Assembly: GCA_030220185.1 (NCBI GenBank)
Contig: JASPKZ010001600.1
Location: 1,627,501-1,691,500 of the forward strand
Length of the DNA: 64,000 nucleotides
Reading direction: 5' to 3'
Source: Diploptera punctata
Lineage: Eukaryota; Arthropoda; Insecta; Blattodea; Blaberidae
The notes below the pieces were generated by a model. It did not search any database and was not told where the DNA came from. It worked only from the letters and a program-made list of their open reading frames with translations. Positions within the stretch are counted from its first letter, which is position 1, and each line of letters starts with the position of its first letter. The position numbers and the translations under genes are program-made. This document shows, piece by piece, positions 45,045 through 56,481 of this stretch.

Positions 45045-45168
45045 TTATTTATTTAAAAAACATGTAATTTTTACCAAAAATAGATGCTATATCATAAAAA
45101 TTGTATCTCAGTTATGAAGCTATCAAATAATCTATGTTGTAATGGTTTTTTTCTAATATGTGACATAC

Positions 45169-45275
45169 CTGAAATTTAGTTCTTTTTCCAGGATGTTCCA
45201 AACTTCTCCGAAGTATCCAGTCACTTTTAACGGTAAGTTCTTTGATTTAAATGCTTTTATTACAATGCTCAAATT
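45169..45275 (-). CDS. IR exon 3 (S1 lobe, GYFGEVWNILEKELNF block)
   Basis: A small exon of 107 bp (35 codons plus 2 bases), bordered by acceptor ttatctattgcag and donor TTTCAG|GTATGT. It contains TGYFGEVWNILEKELNF, the conserved G-Y-x-x-E-V-W-x-x-L-x-x-x-L-N-F segment of the IR/iGluR S1 lobe. It starts in phase 0, matching exon 2, and its last two bases join exon 4's first base to make a serine codon, giving LNF-S-TRFLQPADHAWG across the splice. This phase match over a 28.8-kb intron is strong evidence that the pieces belong together. It is too short to stand out as an open reading frame and lies 150 bp from a Helitron 3' end. Confidence 0.88.
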
Positions 45276-45692
45276 CTGCAATAGATAAATTCAGTTACAT
45301 ACAACATTTTATTTCCTTAGCTGTATTAAAAGGTAGAATATGAAAGATGTTATTTATTTTTGTAATTTAAAAAATTAAAAGTAAGTTTACAAATAAGCCC
45401 TGTGTTTTTTAAGTTCTCTTCTTTATAAGAATGTCACTAGTATTATTTAATATTTATCATATGTAAATATGACATACCGGTACGTAATAATTTATCCATT
45501 TAACCGATTAATGTTTAGTGGGACATGAAACTGTATTAAAATTTGTTCATATTCAGTTAAGTCTCTACTTGTTTTACCCTTTTCCTTTTGAACTTGTTTT
45601 ATCCTTTTTTTTCCTTTTAACGAGTCTACTAGTTCACTTCTGTGACATAATTTGCACGGCCATGGAGCTGCTCTTTATTAAATAATTAATGG
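45276..45692. other. Intron upstream of exon 3
   Basis: AT-rich with T runs; nothing recognised. Confidence 0.4.
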
Positions 45693-45715
45693 GATATATA
45701 TATATATATATATAT
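45693..45715. repeat. (TA)n microsatellite
   Basis: A TA run 24 bp before the palindromic epsilon unit; a second (TA)n (45884-45911) follows it. Confidence 0.93.
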
Positions 45716-45738
45716 TTTGACATTTGGCAATGAAGGCA

Positions 45739-45873
45739 AATATGATATGAAAAGAAAAAAGAATGCTTCAGTCGGCATTTGAACTCTAGTCTCTAAAGCG
45801 CTAAAGGTACAGACTTTAGAGACTCGAGTTCAAATCCCGACTCAAGCATTCTTTTTTCTTTTCACATCATATT
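45739..45873. repeat. Palindrome made from two SINE epsilon halves
   Basis: Arms 45739-45798 and 45814-45873 (60 bp each, 4 mismatches) are inverted copies of the epsilon flank plus the 3' half of its tRNA-like core (gcattcttttttcttttca; gactcgagttcaaatcccga). The 15-base loop carries the rest of the core. It lies between two (TA)n arrays. Confidence 0.92.
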
Positions 45874-45913
<40 letters not shown>

Positions 45914-45974
45914 TGAAAGGGGGTTGAATGATTCGGAAGTAAGTTATTAAGCGAATTGCAACCGAGAAGAACAC

Positions 45975-46140
45975 TGGAAATGAGAATAAAAATAGGAAGC
46001 GATCATAGGAAAGACCAAGATTGAGGTGGAAAGACCAGATAAGGAAAAATCTGTAGAGTAATATAGTACAATGGAGAACAGGCATTAACGAAAAATTCTG
46101 GAAGGTTCTATATGTCACGAAGAGGCTACATAGGATGAAA
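45975..46140 (+). mobile_element. Short LINE C-terminal fragment
   Basis: The plus strand reads RPRLRWKDQIRKNL then IVQWRTGINEKFWKVLY, resembling the R-P-R-x-R-W-x-D-x(8)-x end of LINE proteins. Strongly decayed. Confidence 0.5.
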
Positions 46141-46287
46141 CATATTACAAATGGAAATATCCTTTAGAAAACAAACTGTTAACATCAGTATTTAGCGATA
46201 AGAAGTTACATTTTTGTGATAATCAATAGAAAAAATATTTTGAAACTAATGGTTAAGACGGCATACCCTGATTTTTAAGGGACTGTG

Positions 46288-46770
46288 TTCTATAGTGTTC
46301 AGCCCTAGGGCAGGTCCTTAATGCAATCATAGCATTTTCATGCTATGCTTTGTAGCTTTCCGTAATGGCGTAGCCCATTGTTGAGTCATAGCCTCTCCTT
46401 TGTAAGGAGTTACTAGATCAAGTTATTTTTTTTTAGTTACGTAATTTGCTCGCAGATTTCATGGATGATATGCGGTCAACACACCGACACAATGAGATAT
46501 CTAACAAGCAACAAAGGTATTATTAGGGCGTTTTACAACTTTTCTAGGGAATTATAAGTGTGGTAGCTTCCCGTTGCTTTCCACATCATGAGATGATAAT
46601 GATGATGATTTAGATGATGTTCGGGGACGTTTTGGGCCTCAGAGCTTCCTGACATTTGTCTTACAGGTGAGGAAAAACTTCGAAAACAAACTTGTCCCGA
46701 CCGGGAATCGAACCCGGGCCCGCTGCGTGACAGGACACAGTGTGAGAACTCCACAACGGTGGACTAGGGA
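46288..46770 (-). mobile_element. SINE gamma (second tail type), interrupted
   Basis: Tail gccctagggcaggtcctt to tttgtagctttc, then an insertion (46362-46530), then tagggaattataagtgtggt through the box B region cgggaatcgaacccgggccc to ccacaacggtggac. It is the same structure as the 61318 copy in the opposite orientation. Confidence 0.82.
46362..46530. mobile_element. Repeat family F inserted in the SINE
   Basis: agcccattgttgagtcatag, tgcggtcaacacac and tctaacaagcaac match 57796-57945. It splits the SINE tail at its agcttt(a)c / tagggaatt point. Its nature is unknown. Confidence 0.65.
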
Positions 46771-48059
46771 CTATGTAGTACATATAAATTTGATAAGACC
46801 CTAGGGGTTTACTCAAAAATTCGTAAGTGAACAGTATAAAAGGGACAGAAAGCTAGACTGTACGGTAAGCAGGCGGCGATACGCTAGAAGGAGAAATCAA
46901 AACATAATTATTGTATATTGTATTTGTACAAATTATGATTAAGTATGGAATGTATTATTGAGATGTATCCGTCATTATACTTAATTTGCTGGGCTGACCT
47001 TTACTATATATTATATCGTATATATATTACGTGGGCGACTCAAAGCGAATTAACCTTTACCCTCATGTTTAAGAGATGCCCGACATCACTAACCAGTTCT
47101 AGGGTAAAGTTTGGTATTTAAATAATACTGTATATTGGGGCGGCCCGTTGAACTATAGTTCCACTTTGACTTAATTGGTCAATAGTTGATGCCCTACCTC
47201 AGTAGCTAGTCGGTTCCTGTTTCAGGGTGAGCGCTGAGACTCCTATCTATAACGGGTTCGGAAGGAGAATTGCGTGGGAACAGACAATCACTAACCTTTT
47301 AAATTATTTTATTCTTTTATCTCTGCCAACTTGAATGCACTTTACACTGTGAAGATAAAACTTTTCTGTCCCTGGCCTTCGATATTTCACTAATGAGGAC
47401 TAGCAAATGACATGAATTTGAGAAAGTTTACCTAAGTCCATAATCGTTGTTACAAGACATTTTAACTATACAATCAAGATCTTCTTATTATGAGGTGTCG
47501 AGTGAGTATAAGTGTGTTAAATTTGTCCTCATGAGTTTCGTATCGAAGTCACGACCAATTATTCCCATATATGGTCGTATACCCTAACTCTGATTTTGAT
47601 TGGTTATAACTTTCAATCACATGTCTTTTAAGGGCGTAAATATTTTATTTAAGTTCCCAACTCCATTTGTGATTTTATTCTCACGGCTAGGGAGCGTGTT
47701 TGCCAGCTTGGGCTTTCCGCGATTGTAAATTTGGAGTTTGACGTTTCTCCCAAATGTGATTTTTGAAGCTAGAGCCAGCTTAAGGATTTCAGGTCTAATT
47801 TGAGGAGTTACGTATTTATGACTTCTTTTTACATAGGTTTTCATCCGCTCCCTTGTGAGAACTATTTACCAATATGATACTTAATTTCTTTTTAAACTAT
47901 ATTCAGTTCATTTCTTGTTTATTCATTAATCATATTCCTTAATCACTATACTAGATTAGGGCCGTATCATATTCGTGGGAACAGTAATAAACTATTTAAT
48001 TTTCATAAATGTGTGACATATAGTTCTGTAAGATCAAGTTTAGTGCATATACGACTTTA
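46771..48059. other. Intron sequence, nothing firm
   Basis: A segment at about 47128-47210 (gttccactttgactt, tgccctacctcagtagctag) resembles 60527-60610, pointing to another low-copy repeat. A minus frame at 47617-47844 is unassigned. Confidence 0.4.
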
Positions 48060-48420
48060 TGTTCATCAGTAGGGTGTTATATCATGATTAACGTTTTCGT
48101 TGTACCCGCCAATTCATCAAGTGCGGTTACCAATCTCACCAGAAGCTCGTATTTTTTACTTTCTTCGACTGTGGGAGAAGTTCTCCCTGACTCTTACAAG
48201 AGCAGCATCACTAGTTCGCGGGAAACCTGCATATGTATTATGTTGCACAGAACAACTAGTCTCAACAAAATTTTTGTGCCAGGAGTAAATTGTTAGCCTA
48301 GTAGGAGGATCTATACCGTACTGAATACGAACGTTCCGTTGCACTATGGTGGTAGACTTCATTTCTTGGAGCTATAAGATGTGCTGAGAACTTCTGCACC
48401 TTGAAAATCGCCATTTTGCC
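48060..48420 (-). pseudogene. Tc1/mariner-type transposase, N-terminal relic
   Basis: The minus strand reads MAIFKVQKFSAHLIA, then in another frame STTIVQRNVRIQYGIDPPTR and RTSDAALVRVRENFSHSRRK. This matches the helix-turn-helix N-terminus of transposases like that at 23199 (VTSVQRHFRTRYDKDPPDGR, RPSTSEETVERVR). The catalytic part is missing. Confidence 0.72.
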
Positions 48421-48754
48421 CGCATCTACTCTAGTGTCGCACATTTAACTGATAGACGAATATAAACATTTAATAAAAAATAGTAACATTTTTATTCAAA
48501 CGGGATAAAAGAACACAATGTTTATTATATAAATAACATTTACTGAATAACTAAGCATTTAGTTTTTTTGTTTTGTTTTCGTTACTCATGACTAGGGAGC
48601 GGAATTTGTTCTACAGTATTGATGACGTACTTGTATTGACTGTACTGGAGGAATCGGGAAGAGGTAGGATGGGATGTATCATAAGTCTGTATATCTATTG
48701 GGCGACTCTTATATAATATAAATTATAAACATTAGGAAGCAATATAAGGTGCAT
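48421..48754. other. Intron sequence, nothing recognised
   Basis: No feature is supported. Confidence 0.4.
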
Positions 48755-48768
48755 ATAACAATGAAATA

Positions 48769-49118
48769 GTCCCGCGCCGTAGCCGAGCGGTTAAGGTAGG
48801 AAGCCTTGGCGCAGAGCTACGGGACTTGCGCTGGTTCGAGTCTCCATGGGGGAAGAAATTTTCTCATGGTATTTCGGCCAGTATGGGACCGGTGCCCACC
48901 CAGCATCGTGAGGCAATTGGGTAGCTACAATAAGTAGCGGCTCCAGGTTGAGGAACCAGCTATAACGGCTGGGGGACTCGACATGCTAACCACATGTCAC
49001 CCCTACACTGGCTGTTGATCATCTACCTCTGTGATTGACACATGTGGATGTGAAGGGCCAGCAGCCGGCTGGTAAAAGGGCAACCGCTGAAAAGTGGAAA
49101 GACCCTCAATCGGATCGG
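48769..49118 (+). mobile_element. SINE beta, full length, exact target duplication
   Basis: It begins gtcccgcgccgtagccgagc and ends ccctcaatcggatcgg. The 14-bp duplication ataacaatgaaata flanks it exactly (48755-48768 and 49119-49132). It is the best reference copy of the family in the window, about 350 bp long. Confidence 0.95.
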
Positions 49119-49132
49119 ATAACAATGAAATA

Positions 49133-50012
49133 TATTATTCGACACAGCGGAACATTGACCTGCTTCATTTGAGGATGATATGCGAACTAATGCCGTATCA
49201 TCCCGCATACACTCGTCCACGTCAGCGTGTGAGTTTGTGGAGCAGCTGTTGCTGGATAAGTGCTTCATTTGATATTTGTTTCTGACTATACATGGTTAGT
49301 ATATACGTCAGTGCGATGCAAGCAACAGTACTGATATGACCGGAGGTAAACGTTCTGCTGTGTCGTATAATACTTAGGTTATGCATTGCTTACAAAGTAT
49401 TGAAACGTTTTAAGACAAAGGTAGCCATATCCTATTCATATTTGGTTTCGTTTTAAGTGGCATTCCACTAAACGTAAGATCAGATACGCATAAAATCAAC
49501 TACCGTCATACTCTACAATAACTCCTTTTCTTTAATTAATAAGTTAAACGTTGTTTACTGCGTCTGTCTTCATAGTCCGGTAGGTATGTGATACACCTCA
49601 CTCATCCCCTCGTGTGCATTCTCGTACAGTCTATACCATTACAAGTAAACCTTCGACATTGTGGAACAGATTACACTCTCTGCTTATGACATTATAATAT
49701 GGCAAAAATAATTATGGTATTTTCATACAATACATATTTTCGATTAAATTAAAATAAACTCCACGGAGCGCAGTCTTAAAGACCACAGCCTACCTGGCGA
49801 CTGCTGACCTGATATGTACATAAATTATCTATCTTCTTTTATCATGTAAGCCCTTGTTTCCCTCAACGAGATTTAGGCGCTATCCCCTTCAGGGGAAAAA
49901 ATGAACCATACTAATTCAGTTATAGATGTCATTCGAGTTGCCCGTGTTCAGCGTTCCGCCTCATACTGACATCTAGGAAAACAAGGTAGTACTAGGACGG
50001 GAAAATTGAGTA
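49133..50012. other. Intron sequence, nothing recognised
   Basis: Two short plus and minus frames near 49030-49285 overlap the SINE end and carry no motif. Confidence 0.4.
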
Positions 50013-50180
50013 CATTTTGCTTAGAGGCCCTTTTTATTCAGGCTTAAGGATCTTTTACGAGCCTGAAAATCCTCAGATCGGGATCCACGGCTTATAGTCC
50101 CTCCCGGAGGATTTGATCCTTGGATTTTTCCATCTTAAAATATCCATCGACCATGGCCGGGTTTGAACCCTACTGGTATA
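50013..50180 (-). mobile_element. SINE delta
   Basis: ttgcttagaggccctttttattc, split here as ttgcttagaggccc and tttattcaggctta, then agtccctcccggaggatttg and, at the head end, ggccgggtttgaaccctac. It matches 57946 and 63740. Confidence 0.8.
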
Positions 50181-50194
50181 AATTAGATTTGACA

Positions 50195-50395
50195 TGTCGA
50201 GTCTACCCAGCCGTTATCGCTGATTTTCTCATTAATCTGGGAACATTATGTAGCAACCCAAATTACAAATGAAACTGGAAGCGGTCCCATATTGACCGAA
50301 ATTACGAGAAAATGTCTTCCCCATGGGCACTCGATTCAGCGCATTTCCCTTAGCTCTGTGCCAAGGCACTGATTGCCTTAGACTACTGTTATGGC
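50195..50395 (-). mobile_element. SINE beta, partial and diverged
   Basis: gacatgtcgagtctacccag, gcggtcccatattgaccg, cgagaaaatgtcttccccat and agctctgtgccaaggc follow the beta order on minus. It directly abuts the SINE delta. Confidence 0.75.
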
Positions 50396-51199
50396 AGGAG
50401 ACAATTTTTTGATTATGTTTTATAATATTCTCTTTATATAGTCATTATGATTAAACTTACTTAATGTTTATATAATTAAATTATTATTAAGTTTTAGAAA
50501 ATAATTAACCCTTAAGAGACATAATCAGTTCAATGCATAACGAAGTCTCAACCACTACCACGGTTTAATATTATATTGTTTTCCTAACAACTATAATAAC
50601 ACTGAGCAACAAAAAAGAAACATTTTATCTCAGAAAGATAAATATGTGATTCTGATAGTATTGTTTCTCCTGAATTCAAATATGATATCGGTTTTTCTCC
50701 ATCACGCAACGATTCTGAGAGACAAACATTTATAATTTCAAACACTTTAATATTTTCTACATTCATAACTACACAATATTCGAACATTCGGACTCACCTA
50801 AAAAGTAAGAAATGACGATTTTCTGCTATATATCACATGTGGAGAATCCCTCTTGATGGTCCAACAATAATCGGCCAGCATATTAGGATTTCATTTGCCT
50901 TGACATCTCTTTTCCATAGCTGAAATAATTTGAGTTAGCTCATTTGGTTTTATTTCACGATGGACAAATTGATGAAAAAAGTTTATTTAAAAAATAATTA
51001 TTTAAATCCATTAATTTAAATTAAAAAAACTGTGGGTGATGGAGAAATTCCGATAAAAAACTGCATTAAGTGCAACTATTGGTACTCATGAGACAAAAAT
51101 CATGTTGACCAGTGTAATTGAAAATGCACGCTGTCTATTGGAACAATCTTTGGTTGTATAACCATTATCGTGAATTTTCAATTTATTTACAGTATGTAA
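50396..51199. other. Intron sequence, nothing firm
   Basis: A minus stretch at about 50840-50905 reads MLADYCWTIKRDSPHVIYSR, which recalls a motif of repetitive arthropod proteins, but too little remains to assign it. Confidence 0.3.
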
Positions 51200-51960
51200 T
51201 CATCATCATTAGCTTACACATCCCTTTAAAGGGTCCTAGTCGTCCTCAGAAGTTTACCCCACATTTCCCTCTCATCCTTAATTGCCCAATAACGTACTCC
51301 AACGTGCTTTTTCAAGATTGACCACCCATCTGGTTGTTGGCCTGAATCTACTGCCCTCTGGGTTTTGACAGGAGGGATATTATCTCAGATCTTAGATCTT
51401 GTACTTTTATTAAGTGTCTAGCCGATTGTAATCGACATATTTGTTATACATAGGCAATAATATTTGGCTTTTCAAACAGTTTATATAATTCATTATTGTA
51501 TAGGACTCTTCTTTCATTATTTATTTTGATTGTTACATATAATATTCTGAGATTTCTCTTTTAAAATATTAAGTTTATTTAGACCCAGTTTCACGCCGTA
51601 GCCTAGTGGTTAAGGCACTGTGCTACAAGCAGGAAGGTTGAGGGTTCAAGTCCCGGTGGGGTCAGGATTTTAAACTGACCTAAACCTTCTGGCGGCACTA
51701 TGGCCCTGGGGTCGACTCAGCTCCACCAGACGCTTGTTGTGGGGGTAAAGGCGGCCGTCGCGCAGGGCTGACAACCCGGCTGACATCAAGTATCGATTGT
51801 CCAGAAAAAAGTGGTAACCTCCCATTACCCCAAGGGCCTCCTGAGGCCTGTAGTGGGAATACTTAACTTTTTTTATTCAAAACCAAGCTTCTGAAGCACA
51901 TATAATACCGGTCCAATCAGAGTTTTATATATTGTAGACTTTTATTTGGGTTATTAGTAA
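51200..51960 (-). mobile_element. LINE remnant split by a SINE
   Basis: On minus, KVYNI, GIICASEAWF (51960-51880, like L-Y-G-C-E-A-W) is followed after the SINE by VLYNNELYKLFEKPNIIAYV (about 51530-51470) and near the end DEREMWGKLLRTTRTL (about 51270-51215), then an (ATG)n tail. These are consecutive parts of a LINE C-terminal region. Confidence 0.6.
51591..51878 (+). mobile_element. SINE alpha, full length
   Basis: Starts cacgccgtagcctagtggtt, box B gggttcaagtcccggtgggg, body aaccttctggcggcacta and gtaaaggcggccgtcgcg, ends gtagtgggaatacttaactt. It is inserted in the surrounding LINE remnant. Confidence 0.92.
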
Positions 51961-52347
51961 TTTAGAATTTATACAGGATGTTAGGAAATCCCATTAAATC
52001 TAGGGCTTGTAGAGGAGACTGATTAGATATTGTTTTGAATAGGAACTTTGTCCGGAAAAGTAACTACCGTTTTTGTGCTGCAGTGTTTAAATTCCCCGCA
52101 TCTGCCGAGGATAAATCGATAATAATTTATTGACTTATAACTCAATTAATTACATTTACACAACCCTACATTCACTGACTTCGCGAAAATGTCCATTATC
52201 AAGAAAAACATCTCTTTGTTACTCTAAGAATAATTGTTTATACGCAAACTAATCAAAATCCTTTGTTGAACTTAATATTGCGGTTAGTACTTATCCACTG
52301 TAAACGCGGTTCGATGTGGCGGTCACCAAGATTACATTCAAAAGGCT
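51961..52347. other. Intron sequence, nothing recognised
   Basis: No feature is supported. Confidence 0.4.
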
Positions 52348-52458
52348 AAGGGTCAGTTTCTCCAACAGAGGTAACTGCATTATGCCAGTTTTTCCCAATT
52401 ATAATACATAGTTTAAACTGGCGTAATACAGTTACCTCTGTTGGTGAAACTGACCCTT
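52348..52458. repeat. 111-bp hairpin, MITE-like
   Basis: Arms 52348-52391 and 52415-52458 (44 bp, 3 mismatches) contain aagggtcagttt and caacagaggtaactg. The loop is 23 bp. A compact non-autonomous DNA element is likely. Confidence 0.85.
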
Positions 52459-53087
52459 ATCCCTATATAATTACCACACTCTAGTGCATCTTCACTTTGT
52501 AATATGATGCGCATATGACACTGATAACCCAATATTTGGGAAGAATTTCATTCATACATACATATGCCATCAGTTCATGTTCTTTTCCTTCATATTTAAT
52601 CACTTCTTCTTGAAAATTGTCAGATCCATTCTTCATTCAGGATACTGCTGCTTCTCGTTCCTCTCCAAGGATGTGCATACATACACAATATACTAGTACC
52701 ATAATATTATCTGAGATTTTTTTGTAATTAAAGTATTAAAATATCCCTCCAATCAACAAATTTATTTTATCGCTGATTAATTCTCCACCTTCACTATTAC
52801 ACATTGTTAATCTACGATTAATTTAATTTTTGTTATTACTATCTTCCTTAAAACAATTTGATTTCATTCCTAGTTCTTAGATGTTCCAGCTATTCCAACT
52901 TTAGCCCTCTATTGCATGAATAATTTTTTAAATATGTTTTTTGCTGTAAAAATTAAGGAATGACAATTACAAACACCATATTCATATGAACTAGTCCCTT
53001 TATTGAAATAATTACCCAAATCTGTAAAATTTGACTTTTTGTGTGCGTTGCTCTCAGGCAACACTATGAACTACAGATTAAGTACAA
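52459..53087. other. Intron sequence, nothing recognised
   Basis: AT-rich, unassigned. Confidence 0.4.
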
Positions 53088-53970
53088 TCATGGTTTTACA
53101 TGAAAGTTCAAAAAACAGTTTGATGCAGGAGTGAAGCACAAGTTTACCTTGCATTTCGTGCACATAACTTTTGGTGTCCCCTTACAGCCTGGAAGTTTGC
53201 ATCTTCCTTTCTTCTCAGAAAATGAAGGGAAATGTCCAACTTCATCTAGACAGACGTCAGCGATGGGAATGGCGGCTGCAGGTCCTTTCTTGCACTTTTC
53301 CTCGTACTGTTTTCTGAGAGAAATTGAACTTGGCATCCCTACTTTATGTGAATGTGTCTCTCTCTTGTGTGCTAGTATGAGAGCTTGTATGATAGAGATC
53401 TTGAAATCCAGCAGTGGAATTTCATCTGTCTCTGTGCCATCTCTCTTATAGAGAAACCAGGCGAGATTGCGTTGTTCGGCATATCTATTTGATTCAGTCG
53501 CTATGTGTGCAATCAATTAGTTTCCAACAAACATTTTAAGTAGTCAATGGGACAGAAAAGGAGATCTGAAGTCAGCAATTTTTCTGACCACTGGGGTGCT
53601 TCTAGTATGCCAACAACTTCCTTATTCCAGATCACTTCTTCATAACTACTAGGCCTAACTTCCTCGGAGCTTCACCATCATCAACAGGTTTTTTGTTGGT
53701 TTTCTTTTACTTTTATTTTTCCTTTTCCCCCTTGACTTTTTGTGGGTGGTACAACATCGTTATTGTCATCGTAAGTTTCTGGGATGTTGATTTGCGTTGT
53801 CTTTCTTGTTATCACACGCCCTTCATCACTATCACTTGCAAGGGCAGAATCATCACTATCATCAGGTGTACTCGTACATTCACTTCCTCTTTGGGACTAC
53901 CATAAAATTCCCATGTTGGCAGAGCCATACTTCTAAACCTTAATGTAACAATGTATGGCATAGTGACGCT
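53088..53970 (-). pseudogene. piggyBac-type transposase, DDE core deleted
   Basis: The minus strand gives an acidic N-terminus (SPDDSDDSALASDSDEG, about 53870), a shift, then APQWSEKLLTSDLLFCPIDY, LIAHIATESNRYAEQRN and at once LAWFLYKRDGTETDEIPLLD, ending in the cysteine-rich CKLPGCKGTPKVMCTKCKVN. E-T/S-N-R-Y-A near the start and the C-terminal C-x4-C zinc-binding end are piggyBac features. The roughly 300 residues between, with the catalytic aspartates, are missing. Confidence 0.75.
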
Positions 53971-54184
53971 TGAAGAACACAAACATACTTTCAATTATTA
54001 CATTGTAATTATCCGATAACTATGTTTCACATGTAAAATCAATGACAAAATATCAGTGGATATTGGTATAATTTTATTTTGTAATTTTCAAGTTGTTTAT
54101 TGTTAAAAAAAAGTAATAGTGTGCTTATTTCCTTCCATAAACACGTGCACAGCAAGCTAGAATTATATTTATAACGTCCAAGCC
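53971..54184. other. Intron sequence
   Basis: Nothing recognised. Confidence 0.4.
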
Positions 54185-54320
54185 AAAAACAAAACCTTCC
54201 TGTATAATCCCAGAGGAACAAGAGATGTTGGCCGTCCACGTAGAAGATGGACTCCACTTTTAACTTCGCCGGAACAGGCTGCATAGCCTAAACATTGTAG
54301 CAGAAGGAGAAGAAGACGTC
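54185..54320 (+). mobile_element. LINE 3' end fragment
   Basis: The plus strand reads NPRGTRDVGRPRRRWTP, then PEQAA and cagaaggagaagaagacg. The G-R-P-x-x-R-W motif and GAA-rich tail match other LINE 3' ends here. Confidence 0.55.
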
Positions 54321-55007
54321 CAAGCTAACAGACTTTTCAAATTTAAAAAAAATTCTATTGTTGTCACATAATGACATTCCTTGCCTGAGAGCAACATCAT
54401 GCACACAGAGTAGAGAGAAATAGTGAAAATAAAATAAAACTTAGTTTGTAGCCCTGAAGAAACATAATGCAATAGAGGGAATTTACATATATCTCCTGTT
54501 TATGTAACTTTGCTCCTTTCTTTCTTCATGGTATTTCTAAAAGGAAAATTTGTAATAATATTCAGATGTATTCTGTTACCTGCTAGTTCTTTACTTCTGT
54601 AGCAATTTTACATTATTTATCGTTTTTATTTCATACTGTTCGTGATATTTGTTTTATTGTATTATTGAAAAATAAGACGACTTTTTCTCCGCAGATGATT
54701 GGTAATTTAATTCCCAATTACAGAAACAATAACTCGATTCTTGCCCTTGAATGACTTAATTACCACGGATAACATTGTTTGCGTCATGAATGTATCAGAC
54801 TTGCTAGGAATAAATGACATTGCTCAGAATTCTTTGTTACATAACTATCATCCGATTAATTTTAGGATATTCAAATGAAGGGTATATTCACTATTATTTA
54901 CGTAAGTAATCTTCCCCAATTTCTTCAGTAAGCAGTTGGCATACTGCTAAGTTCGTAATATAATTTACCACTCTAATGAGACTGGCAATAAAAATTCCAT
55001 CTAAAAG

Positions 55008-55010
<3 letters not shown>
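54321..55010. other. Intron sequence, nothing recognised
   Basis: No feature is supported. Confidence 0.4.
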
Positions 55011-55062
<52 letters not shown>

Positions 55063-55065
55063 ATT
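55011..55065. repeat. (ATT)n microsatellite
   Basis: About 50 bases of TTA repeats directly before the next LINE fragment. Confidence 0.95.
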
Positions 55066-55084
55066 ATATAAATTAAGAAATCTG

Positions 55085-55650
55085 AAAATTAAAATATTTA
55101 GGATAAATTTTAGAATCAGATGGGAAAAATAGTAATGAAATTGAGAAAAGATTTAGTGAAGGAAGAAACATTTTGGAATGTTACATTTAGTGATATAAAG
55201 TAAAAATGTTACAAATAAAATCAAGACATTGATATTTAAATCGTTAGTACAAAGTGTATATGATGCAGAGGCCTAGATATTAGTTAGACAACAAGAAAAA
55301 ATGATTGACAACATAGGTGGGTTTTTAGGGAAGGGCATCAATAAAATCAAGAAAGGATAACATTCGGAACCAGAAATTAGAGAAATAATGAATGTTAAAT
55401 ATAATATTATATACATATTAGAAGAACGAAGATTGTAATAATATGGACATCTGAGGAACACGGAGAATAATAGAATCCCAAGAATGATGCTGGATTGGAA
55501 TGATGAAGACAGGAAGAGGAGGACAGGGAAACCCAAGGAAGAGTGGATGGATAAAGTGAGAAGAAACATGATCAGCAGTTACCTCAAAGAAGAAGATGCT
55601 GAGGATAGACATCTGTGGCGGAGCAAAATACATTTTGGCTGAAGGATAAC
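55085..55650 (+). mobile_element. LINE 3' part ending in (TTA)n
   Basis: The plus strand, with stops, reads QWYGHLRNTENNRIPRMMLD-type residues, then RRTGKPKEEWMDKVRRNMI and EEDAEDRHLWRSKIHFG before a stop. This is the end of an arthropod LINE reverse transcriptase. The tail runs into the (TTA)n array at 55679-55781. Confidence 0.7.
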
Positions 55651-55678
55651 TACTTTAATATAGAGAAAATCCTTAAAA

Positions 55679-55710
55679 AATTATTATTATTATTATTTTT
55701 ATTATTATTA

Positions 55711-55780
<70 letters not shown>

Positions 55781-55781
55781 G
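55679..55781. repeat. (TTA)n microsatellite
   Basis: About 100 bases of TTA with two interruptions, likely grown from the LINE tail. Confidence 0.95.
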
Positions 55782-55947
55782 AATAGACTGATCTGCAAAA
55801 AAATGTTACAAGGAATTGTTGGTTACACGTTTGTTCGAAGGAGGCATATAAATATTAAACAGCATTGATGGTCTATAATTCGTTTTGCAAGTGACACAAT
55901 CTCGATTTTTTTCCCCATGACAAATATTTATTTATTTATTTATTTTC

Positions 55948-56310
55948 GCAAATGCCCAGGTTGTCTTTCGACATTCCTGGTGTTCTCTCCTGGCATGGCG
56001 TACTTGTAACCCACTTCTGAAGTTGGAGCGCCTGTAAGGCGATGATATGATGGGTGATGATGATGATAGTGGTGCGCCAGGAGAGTCCCTAATCGTAAGC
56101 CTAATCTATGATGAATATGAATAATGATTGCGATGGCCATATGATTTTGGGGACCGTTTGAGCCTTAAAGATTTCCTGACATTTGTCTTACAGGTGAGGA
56201 AAAACCCCGATAAAAACCTCACCCAGAAAAACTGTTCCGACCGGGGATCGAACCCGGGCCCGCTGCGTGACAAGGCTGCATGCTATCTCGAGACCACAGC
56301 GGTGAACAAA
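55948..56310 (-). mobile_element. SINE gamma, full length
   Basis: Tail gcccaggttgtctttcgaca, ggtgttctctcctggcatgg, middle gtggtgcgccaggagagtcc, head cgaccggggatcgaacccgg and cgagaccacagcggtg. A (TTTA)n run (55924-55945) precedes it on the tail side. Confidence 0.93.
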
Positions 56311-56481
56311 AATTGAAAATCCACACTGTCAATAAAGGAAATGCAATATGATTCTTCGTTGTATGATCATTGTCGTGGTTTTTTATAGTTTTCATGGAAA
56401 CAACAATTATTAAATGTGGTCATTGTTATTTTACTTCAATTTTGTAATTGATTGAAAATTTCATTTCATAACAATACTTTT

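Noticed and set aside
45189..45231. Plus-strand mini-exon between tttttccag and gtaagttc
   Set aside because: The coding evidence and phase match are on the minus strand (IR exon 3); the plus-strand splice-like motifs are coincidental.
47617..47844. 75-codon minus-strand frame rich in Lys/Arg
   Set aside because: It is on the IR strand, but the phase and motifs do not fit any IR segment and no family is recognised.
50584..50787. 67-codon minus-strand frame
   Set aside because: Checked as a possible missing IR exon; the S1 segment was found instead at 45169-45275 with matching phase.
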